Made by a program: the position numbers and the translations under genes
From: Croceibacterium ferulae
GTDB lineage: Bacteria > Pseudomonadota > Alphaproteobacteria > Sphingomonadales > Sphingomonadaceae
Direction of reading: 5' to 3'
Length of the DNA stretch: 64,000 nt
NCBI RefSeq assembly: GCF_003660445.1
Contig: NZ_QZVQ01000012.1
Location: 22,648-86,647 of the forward strand
The notes under the pieces: generated by a model
The model's input: only the letters and a program-made list of their open reading frames with translations
Database searches by the model: none
What the model was told of the DNA's origin: nothing
Shown here: positions 53,364 through 61,356 of the stretch, piece after piece
How positions within the stretch are numbered: the stretch's first letter is position 1
Layout: each line of letters begins with the position of its first letter

Positions 53364-54311
53364 CTATTCCGCTGCGATCTGTGCAGTTCTGGCGGCCGAC
53401 GCGGTCAGTTCGGTGGCGAGCCGCTGCACCAAGGCCGCAACGTCGTCGACCACGCGGGGCAGGCCCGGCCCTGCGTCCTGCAGGCGACTGTCCAGATATG
53501 CCGTGCGGCACAGTTCGAGCTGCACGGCCTGAATGTGTCGGACCGGTGCGCCGTGGCGATCCAGGACGTAGCCTCCGGCATAAGGGCGATTATGCGCCGG
53601 GCGCCGGCCGCACCGTGCCAGCTGTTCGATCGCCACGGCCGCCAGTTCCGGTGCACAGCTCGCGCCGAACCGGTCACCGATGACGCAATCTGCCGCATCC
53701 GAAAGGCCACGCGGCGACAATGGCGGCATGGAGTGCAGGTCCAGCAACAGCACCGTGCCCCATTGCGCCCGCATGCGCGCCAGCGCGCTGCCAAGCGCTT
53801 GATGATACGGGCGGTGCACCCGCGCGAGCCGCTCCTCCACCTCCCATGCCGCCAACTGTCCGCGCCACAGCTCTCCCAGGCCGGACAGGCGGCGCGGCAC
53901 CAAGCCCAGTCCGCTGCGCGCCCGGCTGCTGGCGACATGCTGCGGCGGCCCCGGCCATGGCCGTGCGACCATGTCCCAGTCCATGTCGGCCGGGCCGCGA
54001 TTGAGATCGACAAGGGCCCGCGGGGCGTGGGCCACCAGCAGCGCCGCGCCGGTCCGCCGCGCCACCGCGCGGCCGACAAGGTCGACCAGCCGATCCTCCA
54101 GTCGCAAGCTGGCGACAGCGGGTGAGCGCATCCGGGCGGTCAGTTCGGGCGGGTAGTGGCGGCCGGCGTGCGGGACGGCGATCAGGATGGGCAAGGGCAG
54201 GTCGGCCGGCATGTCCAGCGTGAAGGCGGGCTGCCCGTCCATGCCGGGGATGGTCGCTGGCGGGGTAACGGCACCCGGCGATCCGCCGGCAGCCGGCAGG
54301 AAACCGGTCAT
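53364..54311 (-). CDS. N-formylglutamate amidohydrolase family protein
   Basis: The 315-residue protein has the family blocks AVPHAGRHYPPELTARM, RLEDRLVDLVG, VDLNRGPADMDW, VHRPYHQAL, LLLDLHSMPP with metal-binding His, and NRPYAGGYV. N-formylglutamate amidohydrolase releases formate and glutamate at the end of one histidine breakdown route, but no hut genes are near, so the true substrate is open. I start at the ATG of 54311 (MTGFLPAAGG). It is divergent from cpdR, a neighbourhood seen in other alphaproteobacteria. Confidence 0.88.
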   Translation of the reverse strand: MTGFLPAAGGSPGAVTPPATIPGMDGQPAFTLDMPADLPLPILIAVPHAGRHYPPELTARMRSPAVASLRLEDRLVDLVGRAVARRTGAALLVAHAPRALVDLNRGPADMDWDMVARPWPGPPQHVASSRARSGLGLVPRRLSGLGELWRGQLAAWEVEERLARVHRPYHQALGSALARMRAQWGTVLLLDLHSMPPLSPRGLSDAADCVIGDRFGASCAPELAAVAIEQLARCGRRPAHNRPYAGGYVLDRHGAPVRHIQAVQLELCRTAYLDSRLQDAGPGLPRVVDDVAALVQRLATELTASAARTAQIAAE

Positions 54312-54433
54312 CCGTTGCAAGCTGACGACAAATGACAGCCAAGTCAAAGGCTGCGCGGTCGCGGCGCTAAGGAAGTGTCAACCTGTGTGTGCTACATTGC
54401 CTGTCAGATGACAGACTCCCGAACCGCTCGCCC

Positions 54434-54817
54434 ATGACCATACGCATCCTGCTGGCGGAGGATGACGCCGCGATGCGGCATTACCTCACGCGCGCGCTGC
54501 AACAGGCCGGCTACGAGGTCGACGCGGTCGACCGCGGCACTGCGGCGGTGCCGCTGCTGCAGGATGGCGAATACGATCTGCTGCTGTCCGACATCGTGAT
54601 GCCGGAAATGGACGGGATCGAACTGGCCCAGCGATGTGCGCAGATCAGCCCGCTCACCCGGGTGATGTTCATCACCGGCTTCGCCGCCGTCAGCCTGGCC
54701 ATGCAGGACGGGCGCGGGCAGCCGGCGCGCATGCTGTCCAAGCCGTTCCACCTGAAGGCACTGGTGACCGAGATCGAGCGGTTGTTCGCCCAGGACGTGC
54801 CATCCTTGTCCTATTAG
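54434..54817 (+). CDS. cpdR: Cell-cycle response regulator CpdR
   Basis: The 127-residue protein is a stand-alone receiver domain: Glu9/Asp10/Asp11 in LLAEDDAAMR, phosphorylated Asp53 in LLSDIVMPEMDG, Thr81 in FITGFAAVS and Lys103 in LSKPFHLK. The sequence and short length follow CpdR. In its unphosphorylated state CpdR delivers substrates to ClpXP and helps degrade CtrA; the CckA-ChpT relay phosphorylates it. cckA is 21 kb away in this window. I start at the ATG of 54434. It precedes tRNA-Val. Confidence 0.9.
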   Translation: MTIRILLAEDDAAMRHYLTRALQQAGYEVDAVDRGTAAVPLLQDGEYDLLLSDIVMPEMDGIELAQRCAQISPLTRVMFITGFAAVSLAMQDGRGQPARMLSKPFHLKALVTEIERLFAQDVPSLSY

Positions 54818-54904
54818 CGGCAAAGCCTCTTGCCATGCTGCCCGGACGGCGCTAATCGCGCCGCCTGCCCCGGTGCTGATGCGCCGGTGCAACCACGATG
54901 GTGC

Positions 54905-54979
54905 GGGCGTATAGCTCAGTGGTAGAGCACTATGTTGACATCGTAGGGGTCGCAAGTTCAATCCTTGCTACGCCCACCA
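54905..54979 (+). tRNA. tRNA-Val (GAC anticodon)
   Basis: The cloverleaf has acceptor GGGCGTA / TACGCCC, D arm AGCTCAGTGGTAGAGC, anticodon stem CTATG / CGTAG with loop TTGACAT (anticodon GAC), and T arm with AGTTCAATCCT. The discriminator is A (54976) and CCA is encoded at 54977-54979. Confidence 0.95.
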
Positions 54980-54990
54980 TCGCGCAAAAG

Positions 54991-55024
54991 CCCCGCCGAT
55001 CCCCACCGGATCGCGGGGTTTTTT
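54991..55024 (+). terminator. Intrinsic terminator after tRNA-Val
   Basis: CCCCG-c-CGATCC (54991-55002) pairs with GGATCG-CGGGG (55008-55018) with one bulged C, followed by TTTTTT. This closely spaced hairpin with U tract ends the tRNA transcript. Confidence 0.9.
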
Positions 55025-55126
55025 CTTGTGCTGCCGGCCGCTGACGGGCCGCTCCTTGCCTTGACGGACACGGCTCCGTAAGGACGCGGCCAGAACCTAC
55101 CCGCAGCAGCAGACAGGATGAACCGC

Positions 55127-56350
55127 ATGGCGAAGATCAAGGTCGCAACCCCCGTCGTGGAGATCGACGGCGACGAGATGACGCGCATCATCTGGCAGTG
55201 GATCCGCGAGCGGCTGATCCTGCCTTACCTCGATATCGATCTGAAGTATTACGACCTTGGCATGGAGAAGCGCGACGAGACGCGCGACCAGATCACGATC
55301 GATTCCGCCGAAGCCATCAAGCAGTATGGCGTTGGCGTGAAGTGCGCCACCATCACGCCGGACGAGGCGCGGGTGGCAGAGTTCAACCTGCACGACATGT
55401 ACCGGTCGCCTAACGGCACGATCCGCAACATCCTGGGCGGCACGATCTTCCGAGAGCCGATCGTGATCCAGAACGTGCCCCGCCTGATCCCGGGCTGGAC
55501 CGATCCCATCGTGGTCGGCCGTCATGCCTTTGGCGACCAGTATCGCGCGACCGACTTCCTCGTCCCCAGCGCCGGCACGCTGCGCCTGGTGTTCGAAGGC
55601 GAGGATGGTCAGGTGATCGACAAGGAGGTCTACCAGTTCAAGGCCCCCGGTGTCGCACTGGCGATGTACAATTTGGATGATTCCATCCGCGACTTCGCGC
55701 GCGCCAGCTTCAATTATGGCCTCGACCGCGGCTGGCCGGTGTACCTTTCGACCAAGAACACCATCCTCAAGAAGTATGACGGGCGCTTCAAGGACCTGTT
55801 TGCCGAGGTGTTCGAGGCCGAAGGCTTCGCGGAGAAGTTCAAGGCAGCCGGTATCGTCTACGAGCACCGCCTGATCGACGACATGGTCGCGTCCGCGCTG
55901 AAGTGGAACGGCAAGTTCGTTTGGGCCTGCAAGAACTATGACGGTGACGTGCAGTCCGACCAGGTGGCGCAGGGCTTCGGCAGCCTGGGCCTGATGACGT
56001 CCGTGCTGATGACTCCGGACGGCAAGACCGTGGAGGCCGAGGCCGCCCACGGCACCGTGACCCGCCACTATCGCCAGCACCAGGAAGGCAAGGCGACCAG
56101 CACGAACCCGATCGCCAGCATCTTCGCCTGGACCCGTGGCCTGATCTATCGCGGCCGGTTCGACAACACGCCGGACGTGGTACGCTTTGCCGAGACGCTG
56201 GAGCGGGTCTGCATCGAGACCGTCGAAAGCGGCAAGATGACCAAGGATCTGGCGCTGCTGATCGGGCCCGAGCAGGCCTGGTTGACCACCGAGAAGTTCT
56301 TCGAGGCGATCGTCGACAATCTGGAAAAGGAAATGGCGAACTGGGCCTGA
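55127..56350 (+). CDS. icd: NADP-dependent isocitrate dehydrogenase
   Basis: The 407-residue enzyme is of the homodimeric type also found in mitochondria and many alphaproteobacteria. It shows [54 protein letters not shown] and [28 protein letters not shown]. It oxidises isocitrate to 2-oxoglutarate in the TCA cycle. The first M of MNRMAKIKV (55118) or the second (55127) could be the start; the family usually begins MAKIKV. It ends at a hairpin. Confidence 0.97.
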   Translation: MAKIKVATPVVEIDGDEMTRIIWQWIRERLILPYLDIDLKYYDLGMEKRDETRDQITIDSAEAIKQYGVGVKCATITPDEARVAEFNLHDMYRSPNGTIRNILGGTIFREPIVIQNVPRLIPGWTDPIVVGRHAFGDQYRATDFLVPSAGTLRLVFEGEDGQVIDKEVYQFKAPGVALAMYNLDDSIRDFARASFNYGLDRGWPVYLSTKNTILKKYDGRFKDLFAEVFEAEGFAEKFKAAGIVYEHRLIDDMVASALKWNGKFVWACKNYDGDVQSDQVAQGFGSLGLMTSVLMTPDGKTVEAEAAHGTVTRHYRQHQEGKATSTNPIASIFAWTRGLIYRGRFDNTPDVVRFAETLERVCIETVESGKMTKDLALLIGPEQAWLTTEKFFEAIVDNLEKEMANWA

Positions 56351-56369
56351 GCCTGGTCAAGCCTGATAT

Positions 56370-56399
56370 GACAGGGCTGCACGTCGGTGCGGCCCTGTC
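56370..56399. terminator. Hairpin between icd and a small convergent gene
   Basis: GACAGGGC-t-GCAC (56370-56382) pairs with GTGC-g-GCCCTGTC (56387-56399), loop GTCG. It lies 20 bases after the icd stop, between convergent genes. Confidence 0.6.
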
Positions 56400-56405
56400 T
56401 GTCGT

Positions 56406-56606
56406 TCAGCCCTGACGACGCTCACGAGGGTGGGGGAGGCGTTCGGCCGCGTGCTCATCCTCGGCAAACTCCATCCAGCCCGCTGCATCCCGCACCATCT
56501 CCTTGCCGCACCGATCGCAGGTGGTGCGGTAGTCGACGCTGTCATGCCACACCCGATGGCGATTGATCAGGTGCCCTTTTGTGGTGCAAAGAAGCTTCGT
56601 GAACAT
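56406..56606 (-). CDS. Small zinc-ribbon-like protein
   Basis: The 66-residue protein begins MFTKLLCTTKGH and contains CDRCGKEM, so Cys-x(n)-Cys-x2-Cys could bind zinc, followed by an acidic/His-rich tail (FAEDEHAAERLPHP). The ATG at 56606 has GGAAGA six bases upstream. It lies between icd and the divergent ampG. Start and motif make it a credible gene; function unknown. Confidence 0.65.
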   Translation of the reverse strand: MFTKLLCTTKGHLINRHRVWHDSVDYRTTCDRCGKEMVRDAAGWMEFAEDEHAAERLPHPRERRQG

Positions 56607-56744
56607 GGGCAATCTTCCGTTGTGCGACACGGCTAAGCTGGTTTTAACGTCTGCTAGCATACAATGCTGCACTTGCGAAGGCGGCCCCTCCCGCGGCATT
56701 GCGGCCTTAGCGAGATCGCCCGGTATCGGTACACTCCCGAAAGG

Positions 56745-58442
56745 ATGAATGGTTTGCTGACACGCCGATCAAGATCGTGGCTGCGTGTCCTGCGTTCATT
56801 GAGTCAGCGCAAGACTGGCTTCATGGCGCTGTTCGGTTTCGCTTCCGGACTGCCCTTCGCGCTGTTTCTGGGCACGCTCTACGCCTGGCTTAGCGAGGCC
56901 GGCGTGGACCTGGAGACCATGGGCGTGTTCTCCCTGATCGGGCTCGCTTACGCTTTCCAGTTTCTCTGGTCACCAGTGCTGGACCGGGTCAATCTGCCCG
57001 GCCTGAAACGGCTGGGCAGGCGCAAGCAATGGATCGTGCCGGCCCAGGTGCTGCTCGGCGCAATTCTCGTGACCATGGCGGGGCTCGATCCGGCGGTTTC
57101 GCTCGGCTGGTTCTCCCTGTTGGCAGCGATCGGCGCCTTTGCCAGCGCGACGCAGGATATTGCCATCAATGCCTGGCGGATCGACATCGCGGACGAGGAT
57201 GCTCCGCTGGAGATCCTGTCGACCGTCCACCAGATGGGGTTCCGCATGGCATCTCTGGTCGGTGGCGCTCTGGGCCTGATCATCGCCGCGCGGATCGGCT
57301 GGCCGCAGACCTATCTGTTGATGGGCGCCGTGCTGCTGGCGATCGGTACTGTCGGCCTGTTTGCACCCGATGCGCAGGCCAACCGCGCCGCCGGCGAGAA
57401 GGAGGAGGAGCGCGCAGCGCTGACCCGTCCGGGCCAGTTGATGCCGCGTGTCCGGAACCTGGCTCTGCTGGCAGTCAGCCTGTTGTGGGCCTGGGCCCTG
57501 GGCACCGTGGGCCTGTTCATGTTCCGGTCAATGACCGCTCTGCCGGAGAACCGCCCCGATCCCACGCTGTTCACCGCCACCTATGGGCCGCTGATCGTGA
57601 TCGCGACCATTGTGCTGCCGGCACTGATCGCGGCCTGGCTGGTGAAGCTGCAGCGTGACGGGCGCCATGTCGTGCCTGAGGGGCAGGAGGTGGATGACGG
57701 CAACGTGATCGGCAATCATCTCTACCGCGCGCTGATCATGCCTCTGGTGGAGTTTGTCGGCAGGATGGGCTGGTCGCTGGTGCTTATCCTGGCTCTGGTG
57801 CTGACGTACCGCATCTGCGACGCGGTCTGGGGCACGTTCGCCTACCCGTTCTATCTGGGCGAGCTGCAATACAGCAATGACGAGGTTGCGGTCGCTTCCA
57901 AGTTCTTCGGTGTGGGCGCCATCATGCTGGGGCTGGCGCTGGGGGGCTGGCTGCTGACGGTGCTGGGTCGGTTACCGACCTTGACACTCGGCGCCGTGCT
58001 GGCCGCGGCGACCAACCTGCTTTACGCCGATCTCGCCATCGGCGGGGCGCGGATGCAGGCGGTGAGCGATGCGGTCGGCTTCACCTGGGCCGTGCTGCAG
58101 TTCCCCGGCGGCAGCGAGCGGCTGGCGCGGCTGATGATCACCATCGGCATGGAGAACCTGGCGGTGGGCATTGCCAGCGCCGCCTATGTGGCCTGGCTCT
58201 CCTCGATCGTCGCGAAAGGGCACAGCGCGGTGCAATATGCCCTGCTCGCATCGCTGACGCTGCTGGTCGGCACTCTGGGACGCGGCGCGTTGGGCCAGAT
58301 GATCGAGGAGCGCGGCTATTACGAGGTGTTCGTGTTCGTCACCTGGATCGGCGGAGTGGCCGTGGTGCTGTGCCTGCTGGAATGGTTGCGAGAGGCGCGC
58401 GCCGGCCTTCGCTCGGGTGTGGTGGCGCCGGAGCCGGTATAG
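56745..58442 (+). CDS. AmpG-type muropeptide MFS transporter
   Basis: The 565-residue membrane protein has about 14 helices and opens FMALFGFASGLPFALFLGTL, then FLWSPVLDRVNLPGLKRLGRRK and ATQDIAINAWRIDIADEDAP, which match AmpG. AmpG imports 1,6-anhydro-muropeptides made by lytic transglycosylases such as the enzyme at 26.5-28.4 kb. The length is greater than E. coli AmpG, with extra C-terminal sequence. The ATG at 56745 follows GAAAGG. Confidence 0.88.
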   Translation: MNGLLTRRSRSWLRVLRSLSQRKTGFMALFGFASGLPFALFLGTLYAWLSEAGVDLETMGVFSLIGLAYAFQFLWSPVLDRVNLPGLKRLGRRKQWIVPAQVLLGAILVTMAGLDPAVSLGWFSLLAAIGAFASATQDIAINAWRIDIADEDAPLEILSTVHQMGFRMASLVGGALGLIIAARIGWPQTYLLMGAVLLAIGTVGLFAPDAQANRAAGEKEEERAALTRPGQLMPRVRNLALLAVSLLWAWALGTVGLFMFRSMTALPENRPDPTLFTATYGPLIVIATIVLPALIAAWLVKLQRDGRHVVPEGQEVDDGNVIGNHLYRALIMPLVEFVGRMGWSLVLILALVLTYRICDAVWGTFAYPFYLGELQYSNDEVAVASKFFGVGAIMLGLALGGWLLTVLGRLPTLTLGAVLAAATNLLYADLAIGGARMQAVSDAVGFTWAVLQFPGGSERLARLMITIGMENLAVGIASAAYVAWLSSIVAKGHSAVQYALLASLTLLVGTLGRGALGQMIEERGYYEVFVFVTWIGGVAVVLCLLEWLREARAGLRSGVVAPEPV

Positions 58443-58445
58443 AAA

Positions 58446-58474
58446 GGGGGCGGTCGCCTCTCGGCGCCGCCCCC
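58446..58474. terminator. Hairpin between ampG and hsp20
   Basis: GGGGGCGG (58446-58453) pairs with CCGCCCCC (58467-58474). It lies in the 57-base space between convergent genes and may end both. Confidence 0.55.
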
Positions 58475-58499
58475 GACTTCGGTTCACATCAGGCGTGGA

Positions 58500-58970
58500 T
58501 CAGGCAGCGTCAGCCTGACCCGTGCCGTCCTGCACCACTTCCAGCTTGCGCTCGCCCCCGATGCGGATCTTCTTGGGCCGCATCGCCTCGGGCACTTCGC
58601 GCAGAAGGTCGATCATCAGCAGACCGTCGGCCAGTTCGGCATGCTCCACCCGCACGAAATCGGCGAGTTCGAAGCGCCGCTCGAAGCCGCGATTGGCGAT
58701 GCCGACATGCAGCATCTGCCCGTCGGCGTGCTCGTCACGCTTGCGGCCGTGCACGACCAGCAGGTTCTGCTGCGCGGTGATGTCGATATCTTCCGACCGG
58801 AACCCGGCGACGGCCAGGGTGATGCGGTAGGCATCCTCGCTCCGTCGCTCGATATTGAAGGGCGGGAAATTGTCGCCACCCTGCGTCCTGCCCTGGTTCT
58901 CCAAGAGGTCGAACAGCCGGTCGAAGCCGACGGTGGAACGGCGATAAGGGGTGAAATCGAAACGGTTCAT
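58500..58970 (-). CDS. Small heat-shock protein (Hsp20/alpha-crystallin family)
   Basis: The 156-residue chaperone has an N-terminal arm (MNRFDFTPYRRSTVGFDRL) with the FPPFNIE block leading into the alpha-crystallin domain (about 40-130): AYRITLAVAGFRSEDIDI, LLVVHGRK and a strand ADLLMIDL-like near the end (LADGLLMIDLLREVPEA). Such proteins form oligomers that hold unfolded proteins. The ATG at 58970 follows GGAGGA at a distance of nine bases. Its leader carries a sigma-32-like promoter and a possible ROSE thermometer (listed separately). Its neighbour on the other side is grxC, divergent. Confidence 0.95.
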   Translation of the reverse strand: MNRFDFTPYRRSTVGFDRLFDLLENQGRTQGGDNFPPFNIERRSEDAYRITLAVAGFRSEDIDITAQQNLLVVHGRKRDEHADGQMLHVGIANRGFERRFELADFVRVEHAELADGLLMIDLLREVPEAMRPKKIRIGGERKLEVVQDGTGQADAA

Positions 58971-59068
58971 CAGAACAAATCCTCCACTTGAGCAATTTGA
59001 CATGGTCGGGCCTGCCCATGCAGCACCCGGTTGCCCCCGACGCCCGATTGCGGCACGCTGGGAACGGA
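58971..59068 (-). promoter_or_regulatory. Candidate ROSE-type RNA thermometer in the hsp20 leader
   Basis: The roughly 100-base leader, read on the minus strand, ends with TTGCT (58991-58995) just ahead of GGAGGA (58980-58985). ROSE elements of alphaproteobacterial small heat-shock genes pair a conserved UYGCU with the AGGA ribosome site. Directly upstream, CATGG (59016-59020) can pair with CCATG (59001-59005) to form another hairpin. This is inferred from known ROSE features, not tested. Confidence 0.45.
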
Positions 59069-59074
59069 CGAAAG

Positions 59075-59100
59075 ATATGGTCTGTTGAGGTGGCTTCAAG
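59075..59100 (-). promoter_or_regulatory. Sigma-32-like promoter of hsp20
   Basis: On the minus strand, CTTGAA (59095-59100) and CCATAT (59075-59080) are 14 bases apart, fitting the RpoH -35 (CTTGAA) and -10 (CCCATnT-like) elements. They lie about 100 bases upstream of the hsp20 start. Confidence 0.6.
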
Positions 59101-59134
59101 AGGTCTGCAACAGGCCCAAAGCACGAGGTGTCGC

Positions 59135-59398
59135 ATGAGCCAGCCCGAGATCGAAATCTACACCAAGGCCTTCTGTGGCTACTGCCATCGGGCCAAGCGG
59201 CTGCTGGACAGCAAGGGAGTCACCTACACCGAACACGACATCACCATGGGCGGACCGAAGCGGGTCGAGATGCTGGAGCGCAAGCCCGATGCCTCCACCG
59301 TGCCGCAGATCTTCATCGGAGGGCAGGCGATCGGCGGGTCGGATGAGCTCGCCCGGCTTGATCGCGACGGCAAGCTTGACGGGCTGCTGGGTCTGTAG
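59135..59398 (+). CDS. grxC: Glutaredoxin 3 (GrxC)
   Basis: The 87-residue protein has the redox motif CGYC (Cys14 and Cys17) after IEIYTKAF, TVPQIFIGG with the cis-proline and GGSDELARL for glutathione binding. It reduces disulfides using glutathione. The ATG at 59135 gives MSQPEIEIYT. It directly abuts the next gene: its TAG stop is followed by ATG with no gap. Confidence 0.95.
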   Translation: MSQPEIEIYTKAFCGYCHRAKRLLDSKGVTYTEHDITMGGPKRVEMLERKPDASTVPQIFIGGQAIGGSDELARLDRDGKLDGLLGL

Positions 59399-60235
59399 AT
59401 GACCCGCGTCGCCGTGCTGCAGATGACGTCCGGCATTGATCCGGATGCGAACGCAGCCACGATAGTGCGGGCCATGGCCGATGCTAAGGCGGGTGGGGCG
59501 GCGATGCTGTTCACGCCCGAAATGTCGTTGCTGATCGATCGTGACCGCGTGCGCAGCCGGGCGCAGATCAGGACGCAGGAGAACGATCCCCGTCTGCAGA
59601 CGCTGAGAGATGCCGCCGCCCGTGAGGGTATATGGCTGGCACTGGGCTCCATGGCGGTAGCTACGGCCGAGCCGGCGGCGGAGGGCCTGCTGGCCAACCG
59701 GTCGCTGTTGATCGGCGCTGATGGCAACATCGCGGCGTCCTATGACAAGATGCACATGTTCGACGTGGCGCTGGCCGATGGGGAGACGTGGCGCGAGTCG
59801 GCTGCCTATCGGCCCGGGGATGGCGCGGTGACCGTGCCCGACACGCCCGTCGGCCGGTTGGGCCTGACCATCTGCTACGACATCCGCTTTCCTGCCTTGT
59901 TCGATGTGCTGGGTCAGGCGGGCTGCGACGTCATCGCCACGCCGGCTGCCTTCACGGTCCCGACCGGTCAGGCGCACTGGCACCTGCTGCAGCGTACCCG
60001 TGCGGTGGAGGCAAGCGCCTGGGTGATTGCCGCGGCGCAGGTCGGTCAGCATGCGGACGGGCGGACGACCTACGGCCATTCGCTGGTGGTGGACCCATGG
60101 GGCGAGGTGGTGCTGGACATGGGCGGTGGAGGGGCAGGGCTGGGGTTCGCCGAAATCGATCCGCAGCGGACGCTGGCCGTACGGGCGCAATTGCCCAGCC
60201 TTGCCAATCGCCGGGCTGTCTCTACAGCGCGATGA
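59399..60235 (+). CDS. Carbon-nitrogen hydrolase (nitrilase/Nit family)
   Basis: The 278-residue protein has the Glu-Lys-Cys triad: Glu41 in LFTPEMSLL, Lys117 in YDKMHMFD and Cys159 in ICYDIRFP. The adjacent YDIRFPALFDVLGQAG and SLVVDPWGEVVLDMG resemble Nit1/Nit2-type amidases such as deaminated glutathione amidase, which would fit the glutaredoxin next to it. Substrate is inference. The ATG follows the grxC stop without space, and the DUF1178 gene follows its own stop directly. Confidence 0.92.
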   Translation: MTRVAVLQMTSGIDPDANAATIVRAMADAKAGGAAMLFTPEMSLLIDRDRVRSRAQIRTQENDPRLQTLRDAAAREGIWLALGSMAVATAEPAAEGLLANRSLLIGADGNIAASYDKMHMFDVALADGETWRESAAYRPGDGAVTVPDTPVGRLGLTICYDIRFPALFDVLGQAGCDVIATPAAFTVPTGQAHWHLLQRTRAVEASAWVIAAAQVGQHADGRTTYGHSLVVDPWGEVVLDMGGGGAGLGFAEIDPQRTLAVRAQLPSLANRRAVSTAR

Positions 60236-60733
60236 ATGATCGTCTACGACCTCCAATGCGAACATGGCCACCGGTTCGAAGGCTGGTTCGGATCGTCCGC
60301 TGATTTCGACGGTCAGCAGGCGCGCGGGCTGGTGAGCTGCCCGCATTGCGGATCGGCCGCGACCAGTCGCGCGCCGATGGCGCCGGCCGTCGGTCGCAAG
60401 GGCAACCAGGCGGTCGAACGGGTCCGACCGGCACCAGCGCCGCAGGCTGCTGGTGGCGGTGTCCCGGCACCGGCGGTGACGCGTGGTCCCATGCCGGCCG
60501 AAGTGGCGCAGGCGCTGGACGTACTGGCTCGTGCGCAGGCCAAGGCGCTCTCCCAATCGACCTGGGTCGGGAAGGCCTTCGCCGAGCAGTCGCGCGAGAT
60601 GCATTATGGCGAACGCGACGCGGCGCCGATCCACGGACAGGCCAGCGTGGAAGAAGCGCGCAACCTGCTGGACGAAGGCATCGCAGTGGTGCCGCTGCCA
60701 TTTCCGGTCAGCCCACCGGACAAGCTGAACTGA
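60236..60733 (+). CDS. DUF1178 domain protein
   Basis: The 165-residue protein has the DUF1178 N terminus MIVYDLQCEHGHRFEGWF and a zinc-ribbon-like CPHCG at residues about 38-42. A Pro/Ala-rich middle and a conserved C-terminal part follow (ALSQSTWVGKAFAEQSREMHYG, EEARNLLDEGIAVVPLPFP). Function is unknown. It is the third gene of the grxC-Nit-DUF1178 run with no intergenic space before it. It is the last gene of chromosomal character before the mobile region. Confidence 0.92.
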   Translation: MIVYDLQCEHGHRFEGWFGSSADFDGQQARGLVSCPHCGSAATSRAPMAPAVGRKGNQAVERVRPAPAPQAAGGGVPAPAVTRGPMPAEVAQALDVLARAQAKALSQSTWVGKAFAEQSREMHYGERDAAPIHGQASVEEARNLLDEGIAVVPLPFPVSPPDKLN

Positions 60734-60916
60734 GCACCTGCCTTGGGTCGGCGTGGCCGGAGGGTGGTGCGCCTCGGCGAAGATGTTTCGAACCAATTGT
60801 TCCGAACTCTTGAGGACTGGAACCGTTGCCTGATCGACACCTCGCTCGGTCCAAAGCCAGCTGAGCCAGCCACCTAGCGGCTAACCGCCGCCCAAAATCA
60901 CAACCTTTATGCCGTG

Positions 60917-60944
60917 CAGCCTGCATCCCCCCGGATGCGGGCTG
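60917..60944. other. Inverted repeat upstream of mobC, possible oriT
   Basis: CAGCC-t-GCATCC (60917-60928) faces GGATGC-g-GGCTG (60933-60944) around CCCC, arms of 11 pairs with one mismatch. Such repeats often mark origins of transfer near mobC and relaxase genes. The rest of the gap from 60734 to 60975 shows no gene and nothing else I can name. Confidence 0.4.
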
Positions 60945-60975
60945 TCGTCGTTTAATCTCACTTTTCATCAAAATC

Positions 60976-61356
60976 ATGTCCGACAAACGCTCCTTCAGGC
61001 GGCCAGCGCCATTCTCGCTGCGCCTGACGCCAGAGGAGCGTCTTCGACTGGAGCGGGATGCAGGGCATCAATCCGTTTCCGCCTATATCAAGTCTCGCCT
61101 GTTCGACGGCGCTGCCGCCCCTGTGCGGACGCGTGGGCTGTCTCCGGTGGACCGCGCGGCTCTTGCGGAGGCGCTCGCGAAGCTGGGTCAGTCCCGCATC
61201 GCGAATAATCTCAATCAGCTTGCCCGCGCCGCCAATGTGGGGGCGCTCGATCTCACCCCTGAGTTGGAAGCTGAGCTGCAAGAGGCCTGCGCCGCCGTTT
61301 TAGATATGCGCGCCCTGCTGGTTCAGGCCGTCGGCCTGTCGGAGGGTCGATCATGA
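60976..61356 (+). CDS. MobC-like mobilization auxiliary protein
   Basis: The 126-residue protein has the MobC pattern: a basic start with a ribbon-helix-helix-like segment (PFSLRLTPEERLRLERDAG, SVSAYIKSRLF) and a helical half with VDRAALAEALAKLGQSRIANNLNQLARAAN, the MobC-family block. MobC binds oriT and helps the relaxase nick DNA. No good ribosome site precedes the ATG. It overlaps the relaxase gene by four bases (ATGA), so they form an operon. Confidence 0.85.
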   Translation: MSDKRSFRRPAPFSLRLTPEERLRLERDAGHQSVSAYIKSRLFDGAAAPVRTRGLSPVDRAALAEALAKLGQSRIANNLNQLARAANVGALDLTPELEAELQEACAAVLDMRALLVQAVGLSEGRS

